This document shows positions 52,224-61,005 of a stretch of DNA of 64,000 nt, piece by piece. Every line of letters begins with the position of its first letter. Positions within the stretch are counted from its first letter, which is position 1. The stretch is from an uncultured Flavobacteriales bacterium. GTDB lineage: Bacteria; Bacteroidota; Bacteroidia; Flavobacteriales; BACL11. Made by a program: the position numbers and the translations under genes. The notes below the pieces were generated by a model. It did not search any database and was not told the origin of the DNA. It saw nothing but the letters and a program-made list of their open reading frames with translations. The stretch is taken from positions 1 through 64,000 of the forward strand of contig CATMIT010000001.1 of the NCBI GenBank assembly GCA_950069165.1, written 5' to 3'.

Positions 52224-54812
52224 ATGACAGTTAAAACCAAAGCCACAGAGGAAGTGTTTGCAAAAAATGTAACTACAAAAACATTTACTTATGAAGATGT
52301 ACTAAAGGCAAGCATTGAATATTTTAATGGAGATGAATTAGCTGCTACTACCTGGATGAATAAATATGCAATGACTGATAATGACGGTGAATTTGTAGAG
52401 AGCTCTCCAGATGATATGCACAACCGAATGGCTAAAGAATTTGCAAGGATTGAAAATGATTACACTTTGCGTTATGATTTAAATGGGGGGACAAAATTCC
52501 TGTCGGAATACGGACAACAAAGAGGACCACTAACAGAGGAAAAAATTTACAATTTATTTAAAAGGTTCGGCTATATTATTCCACAAGGAAGTGTGATGAG
52601 TTCGCTTGGGAATCATTATAAATTGGCTTCCCTTTCTAATTGTATAGTAGTGCCTGAAATGCACGATTCTTATGGCGGTGTTTTTTATACTGACCAACAA
52701 TTAGCACAATTATTTAAAAGAAGATGTGGTGTTGGGGTGGATATTTCAAACCTACGGCCATCAGGGTCTAAAGTTTCTAATGCAGCAGGGAGTACTTCTG
52801 GTGCTGTTTCCTTTATGAATCGTTTTTCAAACACAACAAGAGAAGTTGCTCAAAATGGGAGAAGAGGAGCATTAATGCTTTCCATGGATATCGCACATCC
52901 TGATGTAGAGGATTTTATTACCATTAAACAAGATTTGCAAAAAGTAACAGGCGCAAACATTTCTATTCGCCTTTCGGATGAGTTCATGAAAGCGGTAGAG
53001 AATAACAAGCAATACACCCACCGTTGGCCAATCGATTCTGTCAATCCGAAATTTACAAAAACCATAAAAGCAAAAGAGCTTTGGGATACTATAATTAAGT
53101 GCGCTCATAATACAGCTGAACCAGGATTAATTTTTTGGGACAGACAACATTGGTATTCAACATCATCCGTTTATCCTGGATATAAAAACACATCTACTAA
53201 TCCTTGTTCTGAAATTGCAATGCAAGGAGGAGATAGTTGCCGGCTTATCGCCATCAATCTTTTTAAGTTTGTAGAAAATCCTTTTACAAAAGAGGCTAAG
53301 TTTAATATGGATAATTTCTATAGGGCAACTTATGAAGGACAAAGATTAATGGATGATTTAGTTGATTTGGAAACAGAAGCAATTAGCAGGATCTTAAAAA
53401 AAGTAGAGGAAGATGATGAACCGGAAAACATAAAGGGCGTAGAAAAAGAAACTTGGGAATTACTTTTGAAAACTGGCAAAGAAGGAAGAAGAACTGGTTT
53501 AGGATTTACTGCATTGGCTGATATGGTTGCGGCATTGGGTATGGCAATTGATTCTGATACAGCAATTGCTAAAGTGGAAGAGATAATGAAAGAAAAGTGT
53601 AGAGCAGAATTTGATAGTTCCATAGATATGTCATTGGAAAGAGGAAGTTTTGTTGGCTTTGATGCTAAAATTGAAAAAACATCAGAATTTGTACAAATGC
53701 TAGAAAAAGAATTGCCGGAAGTTTATAATAGAATGATGGAGCACGGTAGAAGAAATATTTCCATTAGCACGGTTGCGCCAACAGGAACTTTGAGTATGCT
53801 CGCCCAAACATCATCAGGAATTGAGCCCGTATTTATGACACATTACAAAAGAAGAAGAAAACTGAATGAACAGGACAGAAAAGCAAAAGTAGACTTTATT
53901 GATGATTCGGGAGATAAGTGGCAAGAGTTCACAGTTTATCATCATAACCTAAAAACATGGATGGATATAACTGGAGAAACAGATATTACAAAAAGTCCTT
54001 ATGCTGGTTCAACTGCCCCTGAAATTGATTGGAATAAAAGAGTTGAAATGCAAGCTGTGGTTCAAAAATATGTTACACACTCCATTAGTTCTACAATCAA
54101 TTTACCAAATGATGTATCGCTTGAAAAGGTTAGCGCTATCTATATGGACTCATGGAAACAGGGCTTAAAAGGAATTACAGTTTACCGTGATGGTTCTCGA
54201 TCTGGAGTTTTAGTAGCTGTTGATGATAAAAAAGATAGTGTTTTAGAAAACACAGAGTTTAAAGAAACCCGTGCACCATCACGACCAAAAAAATTGGATG
54301 CCAAAGTAGTTCGTTTCCAAAATAATAAAGAAAAATGGATTGCTGTTGTTGGACTAATGAATGGAAGGCCTTACGAAATTTTTACTGGTAAAACGGAAGA
54401 TGTTTTTGTGGTGCCACAAGCGGTAGAATACGGCTGGGTAATAAAAACAAAAAAAGAAGACGGTAGAACGCAATACGATTTTCAGTATGAAGATAGGGAA
54501 GGGTATAAAATAACAATGGGTGGTTTGTCCCGTTCATTTGATAAAGAATTCTGGAACTATGCAAAATTAATTTCAGGTGTTTTGCGCCATGGCATGCCTC
54601 TACATTATGTTGTTGATTTGATTGGGAAAATGAATCTTTATGATGACAACATCAACACTTGGAAAAGCGGTGTAGTAAGGGCTCTGAAAACATTTATTCC
54701 TAACGGTACAAAAGTATCGGACAATATCTGTGGAGAATGTGGAGATGAAGGATTAGTGTATGAAGAGGGCTGCTTGAAATGTATGAGTTGCGGATACAGT
54801 AAATGCGGATAA
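52224..54812 (+). CDS. nrdJ: Adenosylcobalamin-dependent (class II) ribonucleotide reductase
   Basis: Makes deoxyribonucleotides with a B12-generated thiyl radical, without a separate radical subunit. Visible sites include SNCIVVPEMHDSYGGV, RRCGVGVDISNLRPSG, the NPCSEI motif with the radical-site Cys, and APTGTLSMLAQTSSGIEPVF. A TSCPD-like region follows, and a C-terminal Cys cluster (CGECGDEGLVYEEGCLKC, then CGYSKCG) serves redox relay. The 862-residue protein has no N-terminal ATP cone. The 233-base upstream region is AT-rich, with no cobalamin riboswitch or NrdR box that I can see. A strong terminator follows the gene. Activity needs imported or salvaged B12. Confidence 0.96.
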   Translation: MTVKTKATEEVFAKNVTTKTFTYEDVLKASIEYFNGDELAATTWMNKYAMTDNDGEFVESSPDDMHNRMAKEFARIENDYTLRYDLNGGTKFLSEYGQQRGPLTEEKIYNLFKRFGYIIPQGSVMSSLGNHYKLASLSNCIVVPEMHDSYGGVFYTDQQLAQLFKRRCGVGVDISNLRPSGSKVSNAAGSTSGAVSFMNRFSNTTREVAQNGRRGALMLSMDIAHPDVEDFITIKQDLQKVTGANISIRLSDEFMKAVENNKQYTHRWPIDSVNPKFTKTIKAKELWDTIIKCAHNTAEPGLIFWDRQHWYSTSSVYPGYKNTSTNPCSEIAMQGGDSCRLIAINLFKFVENPFTKEAKFNMDNFYRATYEGQRLMDDLVDLETEAISRILKKVEEDDEPENIKGVEKETWELLLKTGKEGRRTGLGFTALADMVAALGMAIDSDTAIAKVEEIMKEKCRAEFDSSIDMSLERGSFVGFDAKIEKTSEFVQMLEKELPEVYNRMMEHGRRNISISTVAPTGTLSMLAQTSSGIEPVFMTHYKRRRKLNEQDRKAKVDFIDDSGDKWQEFTVYHHNLKTWMDITGETDITKSPYAGSTAPEIDWNKRVEMQAVVQKYVTHSISSTINLPNDVSLEKVSAIYMDSWKQGLKGITVYRDGSRSGVLVAVDDKKDSVLENTEFKETRAPSRPKKLDAKVVRFQNNKEKWIAVVGLMNGRPYEIFTGKTEDVFVVPQAVEYGWVIKTKKEDGRTQYDFQYEDREGYKITMGGLSRSFDKEFWNYAKLISGVLRHGMPLHYVVDLIGKMNLYDDNINTWKSGVVRALKTFIPNGTKVSDNICGECGDEGLVYEEGCLKCMSCGYSKCG

Positions 54813-54834
54813 GCTGATATTTATCTCAATAATT

Positions 54835-54860
54835 AAACCCACCAAATTGGTGGGTTTTTT
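54835..54860 (+). terminator. Intrinsic terminator after nrdJ
   Basis: AAACCCACC and GGTGGGTTT pair perfectly (9 bp, loop AAATT) and are followed by a T-run. It lies 22 bases past the nrdJ stop codon. Confidence 0.9.
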
Positions 54861-54888
54861 ATTGACTGTATTTTTTGTATATTGTTTT

Positions 54889-55593
54889 ATGACTCTTTTA
54901 GAAAACACCAAAGAGATAGTGGAGGATTTTGTCTCCCTTTTTTATCCACAGCTATGTTTAATATGTAATGAGAATCTGTTAAAAGAGGAAGAATGTATTT
55001 GTTTAGCGTGCCTACATCAAACACCAAAAACAGATTGTTTTTTACAAAAGGAAAATATGGTAAGCAAGCGTTTTTGGGGGAGAGTGAAACTTGAAAATGC
55101 AGCAGCACTTTTTCAGTTTAACAAAGAGGGAAATGCCCAAAAGTTAATCCATCCATTAAAATATGAAGGAGGAAAAAAAATTGGTATTTTTTTAGGGAAA
55201 CAATTAGCTTTTTCAATAAGGGATAGTAAGTTTTTTGAAGGCATTGATCTTATTATGCCCGTACCATTACATCCGAAAAAAGAAAAAATAAGAGGTTATA
55301 ATCAAAGTAAATATATTGTAAAAGGTGTAAATGAAGTTTTGCAATTAGAAGAAAATTTCAAATCCTTGATTCGAATTGAAAATACCGATTCGCAAGTAAG
55401 AAAAAAACGATTTAGCCGTTGGGAAAATATGATGAATTCATTTGCCTTAAAAGAATCTCAAAAATTAAAAAACAAACATATTTTATTGGTAGATGATGTA
55501 ATAACAACTGGCTCTACTTTGGAGGCTTGTGCGCAGAAACTATTAGAAGTAGAAGATGTTAAAGTTAGTATTGTTACTATTGCGGTAGCCTAA
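54889..55593 (+). CDS. ComF family protein (phosphoribosyltransferase-like)
   Basis: ComF-type protein with an N-terminal double zinc-ribbon (CLICNENL and CLACLHQ) and a phosphoribosyltransferase domain. The domain ends in the PRPP-binding loop ILLVDDVITTGSTLEACA. Central motifs IMPVPLHPKKEKIRGYNQSK and SQVRKKRFSRWENMMNSF are typical. Family members help DNA uptake in naturally competent bacteria. The frame is open from 54847, but that start lies inside the nrdJ terminator stem; ATG 54889 gives the usual N-terminus and 234 residues. Confidence 0.92.
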   Translation: MTLLENTKEIVEDFVSLFYPQLCLICNENLLKEEECICLACLHQTPKTDCFLQKENMVSKRFWGRVKLENAAALFQFNKEGNAQKLIHPLKYEGGKKIGIFLGKQLAFSIRDSKFFEGIDLIMPVPLHPKKEKIRGYNQSKYIVKGVNEVLQLEENFKSLIRIENTDSQVRKKRFSRWENMMNSFALKESQKLKNKHILLVDDVITTGSTLEACAQKLLEVEDVKVSIVTIAVA

Positions 55594-55629
55594 TTTTTTT
55601 TGGTTAATGTTTATTCGTTTATTTGTAAT

Positions 55630-56706
55630 ATGAAATTATACCTATCCATTTTTATCGTTTTACTACTAAGCAGTTGTGCAAATATGGTAGCGCCAACTGG
55701 TGGTGAAAAGGACATGGATGCCCCTGAGATTTTGAATATTATTGAATCTGTTGGAAAAGAAAGCACTCAATTAGAAAAAGTTTATTTTTTATTTGATGAG
55801 TACATTGGACTTAATCAGTGGGAAGAACATTTTTATATTTCTCCGCCAATAAAAAAACGCATAGTAAAAAAGATAGCGGGCAAATCATTGGAGTTGCATA
55901 TTGAAGATACTTTGATGAGGAATACTACTTATTTGCTGTCTTTGGATAATTGCATAAAAGATATAAATGAGGGAAATGTTGTTGAAGATCTACAATTGCT
56001 CTTTTCTACCTCTGGAAATGTGGATTCCTTAAAATTAAGTGGGAAACTACAAGATGCCTATACTTTAGAAGTGGTTGAAAATGCTTGGGTGATGCTTTTT
56101 GAAGAAAGCAGAAATGACTCCATTATTTTTAAAGAGACGCCTAATTATATTGCAAAAACAGATAAAAACGGCAACTTCCATTTTCCGAATTTGAAAGCTA
56201 CTGATTTCAAAATTGTCGCTTTGACTGATTTTGATTTTATCTATAATAAGGAAGAATTAATTGCATTTTCTGACAAATTGATAAATGCTGAAAAAGATAG
56301 TTTTATTTCACTTATGGCTTTTGACCCCATTGTTGAAATAGATAGTATTATTGCCGACACTTTAAGCACTTTAACCGACAGCAGTAAAACAGATAGTCTG
56401 CTTGTGGAGATCATCACCTTTGGAAAATTGGAAATTATAACTGCCACTAATTCTCCTTGTGTTTTTCAACTATTACAAAACGAAAAAGTAATTATCGAAT
56501 TTATTTTTGCAGCAAAACCTTATGATTTATTAGATATAACTCCTGGGAAATACCAATTAAAATATATTGCAGATAGCAATCAAGATGGGATTTGGAATAC
56601 TGGAGATTGGGGAAACAAAACACAGCCCGAAAAAGTAATTAATTACAAGGCTGAAATTACCATTCGTTCCAATTGGGATTTGGAATTAGAATGGGATTTA
56701 GAGTAA
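55630..56706 (+). CDS. Ig-like (Big_5/SbsA-type) lipoprotein
   Basis: Exported lipoprotein starting at ATG 55630: MKLYLSIFIVLLLSSCANMV, with the lipobox LSSC (Cys16), followed by APTGGEKDMDAPEIL, a beginning seen in many Bacteroidota 'Ig-like domain-containing' lipoproteins. Next is a Big_5-like domain (VYFLFDEYIGLNQWEEHFYI ... LHIEDTLMRNTTYLL), and the C-terminal half has further beta-rich segments, including GKYQLKYIADSNQDGIWNTG. The gene is conserved across the phylum but its role is unknown. It overlaps the convergent omega-amidase gene by nine bases. Confidence 0.85.
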   Translation: MKLYLSIFIVLLLSSCANMVAPTGGEKDMDAPEILNIIESVGKESTQLEKVYFLFDEYIGLNQWEEHFYISPPIKKRIVKKIAGKSLELHIEDTLMRNTTYLLSLDNCIKDINEGNVVEDLQLLFSTSGNVDSLKLSGKLQDAYTLEVVENAWVMLFEESRNDSIIFKETPNYIAKTDKNGNFHFPNLKATDFKIVALTDFDFIYNKEELIAFSDKLINAEKDSFISLMAFDPIVEIDSIIADTLSTLTDSSKTDSLLVEIITFGKLEIITATNSPCVFQLLQNEKVIIEFIFAAKPYDLLDITPGKYQLKYIADSNQDGIWNTGDWGNKTQPEKVINYKAEITIRSNWDLELEWDLE

Positions 56707-57474
56707 TTTAAAATCATCTCTATCTTGCAAAAAGTTCATTTGTCTTCTTTTTAGCTTCAAATCATCTAAACTGATTTCAATTTGCAAAACCTCTTCTTTG
56801 TTTTCACTTGCAGAAAATAGCTCTTTTCCAAAAGCATCAAATACTTTTGTGTGTCCGTTAAAAGAAACGCCATTTCCATCTTCCCCTACTCTGTTCACTC
56901 CAATGGTATAACACTGATTTTCTATTGCTCGCGCCTTTAAAAGCGTATCCCAAGCATCAATTCTTTTTACCGGCCAATTGGCTAAATAAATTAAAATATC
57001 ATAATCTACATTATTACGCGAAAAAACCGGAAAGCGTAAATCGTAACAAATTAGCGGAAAAATTTTACAACCTTCTTCATCTACAATTAATCTTCCTTCC
57101 CCTTTTGCGATAGTTTCTTCTTCTTTAATTAAAGAGAACAAATGATGTTTATCATAAGTTTTGATAATTCCATTTTTTGAAATCCAAACTAGGCGATTAT
57201 ATACTTTTCCATTTCCCTTTATCATTAAACTGCCGGCAATAGCACAATTTTTATTCTTGGAAATTTCCTTCATCCAACTAACTGTTTTACCGTCCATAGT
57301 TTCTGCTAAATGAATAGACTTAGGACAAAAAGATGTGCTGAACATCTCAGGAAGTAAAATGATATCTGTTTCTGAAATATTAGAAATTAACTGCTTAAAA
57401 TGAGCAAGGTTCTTATTTACATCTTCCCAAAAAAGATTGGATTGAATTAAAGTTATGTTCAAAATTTCTTTCAT
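56698..57474 (-). CDS. Omega-amidase (nitrilase family, YafV-type)
   Basis: Carbon-nitrogen hydrolase expected to hydrolyse 2-oxoglutaramate or 2-oxosuccinamate in a metabolite-repair step after transamination of Gln or Met cycles. The Glu-Lys-Cys triad is in LLPEMFSTSF, YDKHHLFSL and PLICYDLRFPVF, and the C-terminal YTIGVNRVGEDGNGVSFNGH fits the YafV subgroup closely. ATG 57474 (MKEILNITLIQSNLFWED) is used because the six residues upstream are not conserved. The protein is cytoplasmic, 258 residues. Confidence 0.92.
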   Translation of the reverse strand: MKEILNITLIQSNLFWEDVNKNLAHFKQLISNISETDIILLPEMFSTSFCPKSIHLAETMDGKTVSWMKEISKNKNCAIAGSLMIKGNGKVYNRLVWISKNGIIKTYDKHHLFSLIKEEETIAKGEGRLIVDEEGCKIFPLICYDLRFPVFSRNNVDYDILIYLANWPVKRIDAWDTLLKARAIENQCYTIGVNRVGEDGNGVSFNGHTKVFDAFGKELFSASENKEEVLQIEISLDDLKLKRRQMNFLQDRDDFKLL

Positions 57475-57494
57475 TGAAACAAAAGTAGACAAAA

Positions 57495-57528
57495 GTGAGC
57501 CTTACGGTCCTAAGTTCGAACTTTTTTA
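57495..57528 (+). repeat. 34-bp direct repeat, left copy
   Basis: This copy starts GTGAGCCTTACGGTCC and contains the perfect palindrome AAGTTCGAACTT (57512-57523). It matches the copy at 58351-58384 at 29 of 34 positions in the same orientation and bounds the one-gene unit at 57554-58315. Confidence 0.85.
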
Positions 57529-57541
57529 GAAAATTAATAAG

Positions 57542-57549
57542 TAAGTTTG
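57542..57549 (+). promoter_or_regulatory. -7 promoter element of the peptidase-like gene
   Basis: TAAGTTTG is an exact TAnnTTTG match. It ends four bases before the ATG at 57554, implying a leaderless message. It lies inside the repeat-bounded unit. Confidence 0.5.
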
Positions 57550-57553
57550 CTTT

Positions 57554-58315
57554 ATGAAACAACTATTACTACTATTAGTATTTATCTCTTTGATATTATC
57601 TTGTGGAGAAAAAAATGAGAAGGAAAATATAAAAATATTTGTGTCAGATTCTACTGAAGAATCCGATAAAAGTAGTATTTCTTTAGAATTTGTACTATAT
57701 GATAGTGTTACTACCAGCCAAGTTTTAATCATTAGAGATAAATTGGAACATAATGCTGACAGAATATTGGACTTTTTTAAAATTAAACCTGTAGATACAT
57801 TTAAGATACATGTTTGGGGTAATTACGAGAACTATTTAATAGCTCAAGAATTATATGCAGGCCAACGATATGAAGGTTCCACAGGTTATGTTATTAGCTC
57901 TAATGAATTAGCCATGTTTTTAACTGATGATATTGAAGAAACAGCTGAACATGAATTTGTTCATGCAGTGTCATTGCGTGTAGATGCTTCTAATCCCAGA
58001 TGGTTATGGGAATCTGTTGCAACTTATGTTGCCAATGAATTTATTGATCCTAACGAAATCAATTATCTTAAAAATTCGAATTATCCGACCATTGCTGAGT
58101 TAAATGGAGATTTTAATCATGGTAATTTTAAAATATATGATGTAGGCTATTTACTTTCTGAATTTATTATTCATAAATGGGGTAAAGAAAAATACTTGGA
58201 GTTAATAAAGAGCTCTGGTGATTTACGAAAAGTATTCAATATTACTGATACTGATTTTGAAACTGAATGGACTAACTTTGTTAATGCTAAATATTTTAAG
58301 CACATACCTTCTTAA
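57554..58315 (+). CDS. Gluzincin-like (peptidase MA-type) lipoprotein
   Basis: Putative surface or periplasmic zinc metallopeptidase of 253 residues. The signal peptide ends in ISLILSCG (lipobox, Cys17). The zinc site is HEFVH at 133-137, and the third ligand is probably Glu153 in WLWESVATYVA, the gluzincin (peptidase MA-like) arrangement. The rest of the catalytic domain continues to ~230. Substrate is unknown. The gene stands alone, opposite in direction to both neighbours, with its own promoter and terminator, and the whole unit lies between two 34-bp direct repeats. It could therefore be an acquired cassette. The match to a named peptidase family is tentative but the metal site is clear. 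Confidence 0.75.
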   Translation: MKQLLLLLVFISLILSCGEKNEKENIKIFVSDSTEESDKSSISLEFVLYDSVTTSQVLIIRDKLEHNADRILDFFKIKPVDTFKIHVWGNYENYLIAQELYAGQRYEGSTGYVISSNELAMFLTDDIEETAEHEFVHAVSLRVDASNPRWLWESVATYVANEFIDPNEINYLKNSNYPTIAELNGDFNHGNFKIYDVGYLLSEFIIHKWGKEKYLELIKSSGDLRKVFNITDTDFETEWTNFVNAKYFKHIPS

Positions 58316-58319
58316 ATAC

Positions 58320-58345
58320 AAACCCACTCATTTGATTGGGTTTAT
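58320..58345 (+). terminator. Intrinsic terminator after the peptidase-like gene
   Basis: AAACCCA and TGGGTTT form a 7-bp stem, followed by ATTTTTG. It starts four bases after the stop codon and lies inside the repeat-bounded unit. Confidence 0.75.
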
Positions 58346-58350
58346 TTTTG

Positions 58351-58384
58351 GTGGGCCTTACGGTGCCAATTTCGAACTTTTATA
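58351..58384 (+). repeat. 34-bp direct repeat, right copy
   Basis: This copy starts GTGGGCCTTACGGTGCC and continues AATTTCGAACTTTT. It has five substitutions and no gaps relative to the copy at 57495-57528, and ends six bases before the sdhB stop. Confidence 0.85.
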
Positions 58385-58390
58385 ATTATT

Positions 58391-59137
58391 CTATTTCTTG
58401 AAAATCTTTCTAAATAAAATCATAAATGGATCATAGTATCTGTCCACTACTCTTTCTTTAAGTGGGATAATACCATCATCTGTTATTTGAATATCTTCAG
58501 GACACACTTCCGTGCAACATCTTGTAATATTACACATCCCCGATCCATGATCTTCCTTAATTGCAGGTATTCTATCGGCATCATCCATAGGGTGCATTTC
58601 TAAACTAGCAAGTCGAATCATAAATCTTGGCCCAACAAATTTTTCCTTTGCTTCTTGATCTCTTATCACATGGCAAACATTCTGACACAAATAACATTCA
58701 ATACATTTTCTGAAATGCTGTGTTCTTTCTACATCTACTTGTTGCATTACCAATCCCTTTTCTGTATTGTTTTTATTTTGAGCTGGGGAAAATGGCTTGA
58801 TTTTAAGGTTTTGTTTGTAATTCCAACTTACATCTGTTACTGTATCTTTAATAATTGGGAAGGCTTTTAAAGGTGTGATAGTAATAGTTTCATCATCTCC
58901 GTATTCATTCATTCTTGTCATGCAGGCTAGTTTGGGTCTACCATTAATTTCCACACTGCATGATCCGCACTTCCCTGCTTTACAATTCCATCTGCAAGCC
59001 AAATCATTGGCATCATCTGCTTGAATTCGGTGCATTACATCTAGCACCACCATCCCTTCAGTTACATCACAATTGTAATCAACCAACTCCCCTTTTGTAT
59101 TGTCTCCTCTGTATATTTTGAATTTACGATTCCCCAT
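58391..59137 (-). CDS. sdhB: Succinate dehydrogenase iron-sulfur subunit
   Basis: Electron-transfer subunit of succinate:quinone oxidoreductase. The [2Fe-2S] domain has CRWNCKAGKCGSCSVEI with a fourth Cys in PKLACM. The C-terminal ferredoxin domain has CIECYLCQNVC and MCNITRCCTEVCP for the [4Fe-4S] and third clusters. At 248 residues it has the size of the Sdh1-type subunit of mycobacteria. It is the last gene of sdhC-sdhA-sdhB, eight bases after sdhA. The right-hand 34-bp repeat ends just past its stop codon. Confidence 0.95.
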   Translation of the reverse strand: MGNRKFKIYRGDNTKGELVDYNCDVTEGMVVLDVMHRIQADDANDLACRWNCKAGKCGSCSVEINGRPKLACMTRMNEYGDDETITITPLKAFPIIKDTVTDVSWNYKQNLKIKPFSPAQNKNNTEKGLVMQQVDVERTQHFRKCIECYLCQNVCHVIRDQEAKEKFVGPRFMIRLASLEMHPMDDADRIPAIKEDHGSGMCNITRCCTEVCPEDIQITDDGIIPLKERVVDRYYDPFMILFRKIFKK

Positions 59138-59145
59138 AATTATAT

Positions 59146-60996
59146 TTATGGTTTTCTTTCTGCTGCAACTTCCGCTTCCAAATCTTCCAATTTTGCATTA
59201 GCTATTCTAAAAAGTTCCGCATTGGGTTCTTTTCGTTTCTCTTTAATCACTTGCATATTTCCGTCTTCCCCTTTTTTGGTAATGATATTATATTGATACC
59301 ACTCCTCACTTTCTGTGGTGAAATCATCCCTAGTATGAGCCCCTCTACTTTCTTCTCTCATATGTGCTGCCCTAGCCACCGCCTCAGCAGTAATTAATAA
59401 ATTTCGCATAGCAAGTGCTTCATGCCATCCAGGATTAAACTGAGAAGAGCCATTCGCCTTTACATTTTTATTTTTTTCTTTTAAGTTTTCAATGTTTTGA
59501 ATTCCTTTTTGTAATTCTGTATCCGTTCGGATAATGCCTACATTGTTTTGCATATTTTTTTGCAAGTCCTCATGTAAAAGATATGGGTTTTCCCCTTCTT
59601 CTCTATTGAGGATACTTGTTGCGTTTCTGATAATTTTTTTGGCATCCTCTTTATTAAATTTTGGAACAGCCCCTAATTGTTTGGCGTAATTTGAAGCTCC
59701 CGTTCCGGCTAAATTTCCAAATACCAATAAGTCAGATAAGGAATTTCCTCCCAATCGGTTAGCGCCATGCATTCCTGCGGCACATTCCCCACAAGCAAAA
59801 AGCCCCTCAACAGTAGACATAGTGGTGTCCGCCTCTACCCGTATTCCACCCATAAAATAATGACATGTTGGGCCAACTTCCATTGGTTCTTTAGTAATAT
59901 CTAATTCCGCCAATACTTTAAACTGATGATACATGGAAGGCAGTTTCTTTTTAATATCCTCAGCACTTCTTCTTGTTGCTATATCTAAATAAGCCCCCCC
60001 ATGCTTAGATCCTCTGCCAGCTTTTACCTCCGCATTAATCGCTCTTGCAACCACATCTCTTGTAAGTAACTCTGGAGGTCTTCTTGCGTCTTTATCTCCA
60101 GCTAACCATCTAGCAGCTTCTTCTTCTGTATCAGCAGTTTCGTTTTTGAATTTTTCTGGAATATAGTCAAACATAAATCGTTTGCCTTCACTATTTTTCA
60201 AAATTCCACCCTCTCCTCTCACTCCTTCTGTCACTAATATTCCTCTTACAGATGGAGGCCATACCATTCCTGTTGGGTGAAATTGATTGAATTCCAAATC
60301 CATTAATTCAGCCCCAGCTTCATAAGCCATAGCATATCCATCTCCTGTATATTCCCAACTATTGGAAGTAATTTCCCAAGCCTTTCCCCCGCCACCTGTA
60401 GCAAGAATTAAAGATTTTGTTTTGAAAATGATAAATTCCCCGGTATCTCTATACATGCACACAACACCAGCAATTTTTCCACTTTCATCTTTCAAAATAT
60501 CCAAAGCGGTACATTCCATATGAATGTCAATTCCTTTATGTATCCCATAATCTTGAAGGGTTCTTATCATTTCCAGTCCCGTTCTGTCTCCAACATGAGC
60601 AAGTCTTGGATATCTATGTCCTCCAAAATTTCTTTGGTTGATAAGCCCTTCTTTTGTTCTATCAAAAACAGCTCCCCATTGTTCTAATTCTCTTACTCTA
60701 TCAGCAGCATGCCTAGCATGTAATTCAGCCATACGCCAAACATTCAGCATTTTCCCTCCACGCATAGTATCTCGAAAATGAATTTTCCAATGGTCACGAT
60801 TATCCACATTCCCAAGTGCAGCAGCCATGCCTCCTTCCGCCATTACTGTATGGGCTTTCCCCAATAAGGATTTGCAAATTAATCCTACTTTTTCGGATTC
60901 TTTAGCGGCAGCAATAGCCGAACACAAACCGGCTCCTCCTGCTCCAATCACCAGCACATCAAATTCTATCTGTCTTATTTCTGAAATATCTAACAT
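59146..60996 (-). CDS. sdhA: Succinate dehydrogenase flavoprotein subunit
   Basis: FAD-containing catalytic subunit that oxidises succinate to fumarate. It has the dinucleotide-binding start DVLVIGAGGAGLCSAIAAA, the FAD-linkage region KAHTVMAEGGMAAALGN with its His, and the substrate-site stretches NQFHPTGMVWPP and GPTCHYFMGGIRVEADT. The family tail MHGANRLGGNSLSDLLVFG and MREESRGAHTRDDF follow. At 616 residues it is complete. It lies between sdhC (nine bases) and sdhB. The HRYPRLAHVGDRTG segment is closer to Sdh1-type flavoproteins than to the enterobacterial enzyme, as far as I can judge by eye. Confidence 0.95.
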   Translation of the reverse strand: MLDISEIRQIEFDVLVIGAGGAGLCSAIAAAKESEKVGLICKSLLGKAHTVMAEGGMAAALGNVDNRDHWKIHFRDTMRGGKMLNVWRMAELHARHAADRVRELEQWGAVFDRTKEGLINQRNFGGHRYPRLAHVGDRTGLEMIRTLQDYGIHKGIDIHMECTALDILKDESGKIAGVVCMYRDTGEFIIFKTKSLILATGGGGKAWEITSNSWEYTGDGYAMAYEAGAELMDLEFNQFHPTGMVWPPSVRGILVTEGVRGEGGILKNSEGKRFMFDYIPEKFKNETADTEEEAARWLAGDKDARRPPELLTRDVVARAINAEVKAGRGSKHGGAYLDIATRRSAEDIKKKLPSMYHQFKVLAELDITKEPMEVGPTCHYFMGGIRVEADTTMSTVEGLFACGECAAGMHGANRLGGNSLSDLLVFGNLAGTGASNYAKQLGAVPKFNKEDAKKIIRNATSILNREEGENPYLLHEDLQKNMQNNVGIIRTDTELQKGIQNIENLKEKNKNVKANGSSQFNPGWHEALAMRNLLITAEAVARAAHMREESRGAHTRDDFTTESEEWYQYNIITKKGEDGNMQVIKEKRKEPNAELFRIANAKLEDLEAEVAAERKP

Positions 60997-61005
60997 AATT
61001 ATATT

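Noticed and set aside
54847..54888. Upstream start of the ComF gene
   Set aside because: The start codon would lie inside the stem of the nrdJ terminator; ATG 54889 gives the normal ComF N-terminus.
57495..58384. Integron attC sites at the direct repeats
   Set aside because: The repeats lack the RYYYAAC/GTTRRRY core pair and the R and L box spacing of attC, and no integron integrase is present in the window.
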